From Dasyornis broadbenti (lineage: Eukaryota; Chordata; Aves; Passeriformes; Dasyornithidae): DNA of 64,000 nucleotides. The stretch is from contig VZRN01005753.1 of assembly GCA_013397935.1 (NCBI GenBank), forward strand, positions 392,823 to 456,822, given 5' to 3'. Below the pieces are notes generated by a model. That model saw nothing but the letters and a program-made list of their open reading frames with translations. It did no database searches and was not told where the DNA came from. This document shows positions 59,419 through 64,000 of the stretch, piece by piece; position 1 is the stretch's first letter, and each line of letters opens with the position of its first letter. The translations under genes were made by a program, and so were the position numbers.

Positions 59419-60638
59419 TCATAGAATAGCAGAAACACAGAATCCTTAATGTTGGAAAAGAACTCTGGGATTATCATGTCCAACTTTTGACCAATCCCCA
59501 TCTATTCAACCTGACCACAGCACTAAGTGGCATGTGCAGCTGTTTCCTGAACATCTCCAGGGATAGTGACTCCATCAGCTCCCAGGGCAGCCCCTTCTAA
59601 CACTTTGCAACCATTTCTGTGAAGAAATTCTCGTGGTGGCCAAGCTGGACCTCCCCTGGAGCATCTTAAGGCCATTTCCTCTTGTCCTGTTTCTTGTTGC
59701 CTGGAAGCAGAGCCCGACATCCCCCAGCTGCCCCCTCCTGTCAGGAGTTGTGCAGAGCCACAAGGTCCCCCCTGAGCCTCCTTTTCTCCAGGCTGAGATC
59801 CCTCCAGCTGTCTCAGCTGCTCCTCGTATTATTTGGTCTCTAGATCCTTCCCCAGCTACAGCCCCTCAATGTCTTTCCTATAGTGAGGGGCCCAGAACTG
59901 AACGCAGGATTTGAGGTGCAGCCGCACCAGTACCGAGTACAGAGGTTCAGTCACTGCCCTGCTCATGCTGGACACTCTGGTTTTGATAATGAGTCAGGAT
60001 GTCTTTGGCCTCTTGCCCACCTGGGCACCCCTGGGCTCATGTCCAGCTGCTGGCACCAGCACCCCCAGGGCCTTTCCCTGTGGGCCTTTTCCAGCCCCTC
60101 TGCCCCAGGACTGTAGAACTGCCAGGGGTTGTTGTGACCCAAGGGCAGGACCCAGCGCTTGCCCCTGCTGCCCTCACACCATTGGCCTCAGCCCATGGAT
60201 CCAGCCTGTCCAGATCCCTCTGCAGAGCCTTCCTGCCCTCCAGCAGATCCACACTCCCACCCAGCTTGGTGTCATCTGCAAACTGACTGAGGGTACACTC
60301 AATCCCCTTGTCCAGATCACCAATACAGACATTAACCAGGGCTGGCCCCAGCACTGACCCCTGGGGACACCACAGTGACCAGCTCCCAGCTGGATGTGGC
60401 ACCATTCCCCACCACTCCCTGGGCCCGGCCATCAGCCAGTTCTTGACCCAGAGCAGAGGGAACCTGTCCCGGCCCTGGGCTGCAGCTTTTCCAGGAGGTG
60501 CCGTGGGAAATGGTGTCAGAGGCTTTGCTGGAGTCCAGGCAGACACATCCACAGCCTTTCCCTCATCCACAGGCAGGTCACCTGGTCAGCAGAGATCAGC
60601 CTGGTCAGGCACGACCTGCTTTTTCTAAATGCATATGA
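59419..60638 (-). mobile_element. CR1 LINE, 1.2-kb 5'-truncated copy with reverse-transcriptase remains
   Basis: This is the longest LINE piece in the window. Read on the minus strand it starts in the ORF2 reverse-transcriptase domain. A minus-strand frame at 60037-60570 shows the palm motif region CPQGSVLGPALVNVCIGDLD and the active-site block QFADDTKLGGSVD, followed by LQRDLDRLDPWAE. It then passes through the C-terminal ORF2 region and the 3' untranslated region to a decayed terminus at 59419 (CATAGAATAGCAGAAACACAG). The catalytic FADD is kept, but frame shifts separate the parts and the 5' half of the element is absent, so it cannot be active. Neighbouring open frames on either strand are shadows of this copy. 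Confidence 0.95.
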
Positions 60639-61959
60639 AACTTTTTGGTGAAACTTTTTTCCAAAATGACATAATGCATCCTGGCTGTCTTCATATATCA
60701 GTAATTTCTTTCTCTCTCTGTTAGAAGACTTGTCCTTGGTATACTGTTTTTAGTTCAATAATCAACTAATTTATTTTGTTTTCATGTTTGCATTTATCTC
60801 CACACAGTCATGAAATACTTTCATATTTGTCTCAACTTTGTTTCCATTTTCTATATAATTTTTTTATTCTTGTTTTAGATTACCAATGAGCCAAATATAC
60901 TTTCAATTTTTTAATTATTCCTCAGATTTCATTACAATTTCTGAGTGCACGTTTATTGTTCTTTACAAATTCACCTTGCTTTAACATAATTTTTCCCATT
61001 TTCTCAACCTCTCCATAACCCTATTTTAAAAGTTTAACAAAACCTGTATTAAAAAAGAAAAAAAAATATTAGTTATTTATCTTATTTATCTTTCCTATTC
61101 TACCTCAGGTCCAAATGTTTTAAATCTCTTATTAGCACTAAGCTTTTGGATGTTCTTGCCATTTACTTACAAAAGCAACTATAGATTGTTCTCTCCTTCT
61201 AATCAAATGGAACTCAGCAAGAGAACATCTGTTTTCTCTCTCTCCTTCAGTCACTAACAATAAACCTTCAGCAGTCTGTCACTGTCTGTAGATGAACCTG
61301 AGGAAAAGACATCTGCTACCCATAGATAAAGCAATGCTTTTAATGACATGATGGAAGCAAGTGGATCTGGAGGGTCTGCTCTCTAAAAGATGAGTGTGAC
61401 AAAAAGTTTATGAACGTTTCAATCCAAGTTCCAGTGTGATCGATTAGAAAGATAAACTTAAAATAGGAAAATTCAAATATGTTGTATAAGGCAAAGTAAT
61501 AAGGAAATCCTTGGCCTCCCTTTTGCTGGACAGGTCAATTCCTGTCACTTTTATCCTCAGTTCACCTTCTTGCAATGACATGCAGATTTGCAATGAATTT
61601 GAATTTTTCTAGACAATGCATTATTCCATAGGCACTGACCCCTGCCACTCATGACCACATATTCCAGAAGATGATCCCAATGTTTCTATCTGCCCAGTCT
61701 CATCTGGTCTTAGGAAAAAGGACCTTTTTTTTCTCCTTCCAAAGAGGTCTATCCAACCACAGGATGAATCGGTGAAGGATAACACAAGCATTCACAGCCC
61801 TTCTAGCAAAACAGAACAATGCCAAATGTGAAGACTGAACCATGATGCAAGACTGGGATTTTAGTGATGACAGAAATTTAACTCCTGACTCTACCAGTCA
61901 CTCTTCTAGAAACTCATTGTCCCTTTTGAGCTGTGTAATGTCATTTTTAATATTGTCAC
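60639..61959. other. Non-coding AT-rich interval
   Basis: AT-rich single-copy DNA between LINE copies, with a short poly-A tract near 61060. No gene, RNA or named repeat is seen. Confidence 0.55.
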
Positions 61960-62330
61960 CCAGTCACAGAATGGTTGATTTGATGGGATCCCTCCTGATG
62001 TCATCCCAACCTCCCACCCAAAGCATGACTATCACCAACGGCAGACTAGGCCAGCTGTGGCTTTGTCTAGATGAGTCTTAAAATCATCCAAGGATGGAAA
62101 TTCAAGAAGTTCTCTGGGAAATACCTTTCAGTGACCCACTACTAGTCAGGAAAATTTTCCTCATGTTCAGCCTGAGTTTATTAAGTCACACTATTTCTGT
62201 TTGATGTTTTACAATCTTTCCCGAAAGAGATGGGCTTGCCTTCATTCTCTCTGTAACTGCTTCTCAGGCATCTGCAGGTTCCTGTACATGCTGGCTGTGA
62301 CTCTGGAATCTTTTCTCTCTCATTGATACT
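61960..62330 (-). mobile_element. CR1-like LINE 3' region, antisense, diverged
   Basis: AGTCACAGAATGGTTGATTTGAT, GGGATCCCTCCTGATGTCATC and CCCAACCTCC are followed by AAATCATCCAAGGATGGAAATTC and GAAAATTTTCCTCATGTTCAGC. This is the order of an antisense CR1 3' end. The stretch beyond about 62220 is only loosely similar. Confidence 0.65.
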
Positions 62331-63051
62331 GAATCCTTAAAGGCAACCACGACAATACTGCGATTTTGGTCTCAAGTCCTGTCTTTTTAAGGCTGGAACA
62401 CAACCACTGGAATATTCCAAGACCAAATTCCAATTCCTCTGTGTAGTGTGATTAGTTCCTTTACTAATTGCTCAAGACAGTCTGGACCAGGCCACTCTGT
62501 GCTGCAGAAAGCAGGTAAGAGGATCTAGCTAAGGATGTAAGAGACAGGTATTTACCTTGTTTTCCTGGCAGACTAAAGATTATGACTCATTCTATTTACT
62601 AGCACATGGTCAAAAACGCCTGCTGAATCATCTTTGCTGAGCATGCAGGCGATTGGGCATTTAGCATACATTGAACCACCATGAATGGAAAATTTTCTGC
62701 TGCCAGGCCAAATTCTCACAATTCAGATTTTTGTAATGTGAATGTGTTCTGAGCAAGATGCCCCTGTCAATCAACTGGTACTTACAGCAATTCAGCCTTA
62801 AAGCTTCATCAGTACTAATTACAAAACTGTGGAGGCACTAACTGCTACTACTCTTTGGATGAACATGCAGCAAATATTTAAGACATTTCCCATGTTTGCT
62901 TAAGCAGACACGCTAAAAATAGCTGGGAATCTTCCAGTGAAATTCCTAAATATACACTGAGTGGTAAAACTAATAATTGAACAATATGTGTTGCTGGTTT
63001 GTGGTCACCCTTTTTTTTGTTTATGGATGGAAGACAACACCAGTCCAGAGA
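62331..63051. other. Non-coding interval
   Basis: Single-copy DNA with no recognisable exon, RNA gene or repeat, apart from a short T run near 63010. Confidence 0.5.
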
Positions 63052-63484
63052 TGCTGAATAAAGCTGGTGAAGTTTCTAGAGGGTAAGTCCTGTGAGGAGC
63101 TGCTGAGGGAGCTGGGATTGTTCATTCTGGAGAAAAGCAGGTTCAGGGGGGACCTTCTGGCTCTCCACAACTCTCTGACAGGAGGGGACAGCTGGATGGG
63201 ATTGGACTCTTTCACCAGGGAACACGGGACAGGAAGACTGGACATAAACTCAAGCTGCACACAGGGAGGTTCAGGCTGGACATCAGAAGGAATTTCATCA
63301 CAGAAGGGTTTGATAAATATTGGAAGGGGCTGCTCAGGGAGGTGCTGGAGTCCCCATCCCTGGAAGTGTCCAAGGAACAAGTGGACCTGACACTCAGTGC
63401 TCTGGGCTGGGTGACAGGGTGGGGATCAGCCACAGGTTGGCCTCCATGATCTTGGAAGCATTTTCCAACCTCAATGATTCTGTC
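63052..63484 (+). mobile_element. CR1 LINE, 5'-truncated, sense
   Basis: The copy covers the C-terminal end of ORF2 and the 3' untranslated region: AAGCTGGTGAAGTTTCTAGAG, GAGGAGCTGCTGAGGGAGCT, TCTGGAGAAAAGCAGGTTCAG, CTGGACATCAGAAGGAATTTC, TGCTGGAGTCCCCATCCCTG and TCCAACCTCAATGATTCTGT. Only one partial terminal unit is left at 63484. In-frame pieces remain (for example residues like LRELGLFILEKSRFRGDLLALHN, which is CR1 ORF2), but the copy is 5'-truncated and not functional. Confidence 0.93.
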
Positions 63485-64000
63485 AAAAGCACAGCTTAAC
63501 CGCCACTAGTTATCAGCCACAAAATAACAGCGTGATGTTCATTTTATATGTGTACATCAAAGACTCTTATGCCATTATTATCAGAAAATTTAATTATTAG
63601 CACAACAGACATACCTTTATGATGAACTAATGAGCCCTTTTACAGCGAAAATGACACTCTCTGTTAGCGTTTATATCACTGAAATACACTAATGACTAAA
63701 CATTTAGGGCAAATAGTCTTTTTGTTTTCTCTTCTCCACAAAATCATGTTCCTATGATTTTAACAAGGACAAAATTCAAAGACAATGGTAATATTACTGA
63801 TATAGTCATTGGTGCAGACATACACAATTGGGCAAGATAATACAGAACAATTTGCTTATTAGTTTCTGCACCAACTATAACCACTGAGAAAAATAAATGA
63901 AAAGATACCATCCACTAAACCTCTTGTTGTCACAGTGCATGGTTCATAAAATCACCTGTTTCAATGTGAAAGTATTTTGTTTAATTTTAAAGATGATAAA
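63485..64000. other. Non-coding AT-rich DNA to the window edge
   Basis: No gene, RNA or repeat is recognised in this last half kilobase. Confidence 0.55.

Noticed and set aside
59523..60651. Several overlapping proline- and serine-rich open frames on both strands
   Set aside because: All lie in the CR1 copy at 59419-60638. They are LINE remnants or shadows, not host genes.
1..64000. CRISPR arrays, operons, bacterial promoters, tRNA or rRNA genes
   Set aside because: No regularly spaced direct repeats, no cloverleaf with an internal B-box, and no rRNA-like blocks were seen. The repeat content is that of a vertebrate (bird) nuclear genome.

Overview
The window reads as nuclear DNA of a bird, most likely a neoavian or passerine species. 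The evidence is AT-rich single-copy DNA with many CR1 LINE fragments (several ending in the diagnostic ATTCTATG-type 3' repeats), two LTRs that resemble avian ERVL-type families, a couple of very old MIR-like SINE relics, and no mammalian L1 or Alu-type elements. The family names come from remembered consensus motifs, not from a database search. There are two assembly gaps (24167-24194 and 36940-36966) and one isolated N (41984).

Only one convincing protein-coding gene is visible: an uninterrupted minus-strand reading frame at 38301-39155. It encodes about 284 residues and carries both hallmark blocks of the C2CD4 family (TPDRIPxFFIP, and SLPHLxKxxTxYGF...ESPxTRRKESLF). A good Kozak context marks the start, and a TATA-like plus CRE/ATF-like promoter lies about 100 bp upstream. 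The frame stops before any C2 domain, which is the main oddity of the window. In human, C2CD4A and C2CD4B are single-coding-exon genes in a gene-poor interval between VPS13C and RORA. One short intronless gene in tens of kilobases of non-coding DNA fits such a location, but synteny cannot be tested here.

Region by region: 1-395 is a GC-rich, LTR-like block cut by the window edge. 396-20270 is non-coding DNA with short CR1 3' ends and one ERVL-type LTR relic (about 5975-6444). 20271-20875 is a 605-bp solo LTR on the minus strand, flanked by 5-bp direct repeats. 20881-38300 is non-coding, with a full-length CR1 3' end (35361-35843), a MIR relic, and some candidate regulatory stretches near 26.7 and 29.0 kb. 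38301-39280 is the C2CD4-like gene and its promoter. 39281-59418 is non-coding with more CR1 and MIR relics and microsatellites. 59419-64000 is dominated by CR1 copies, including a 1.2-kb piece that still shows reverse-transcriptase motifs.

No CRISPR array, operon, tRNA, rRNA or other RNA gene was found. I saw no sign of a novel multi-gene system. The most useful leads are the C2-less C2CD4-like protein and the possible cis-regulatory elements around it.
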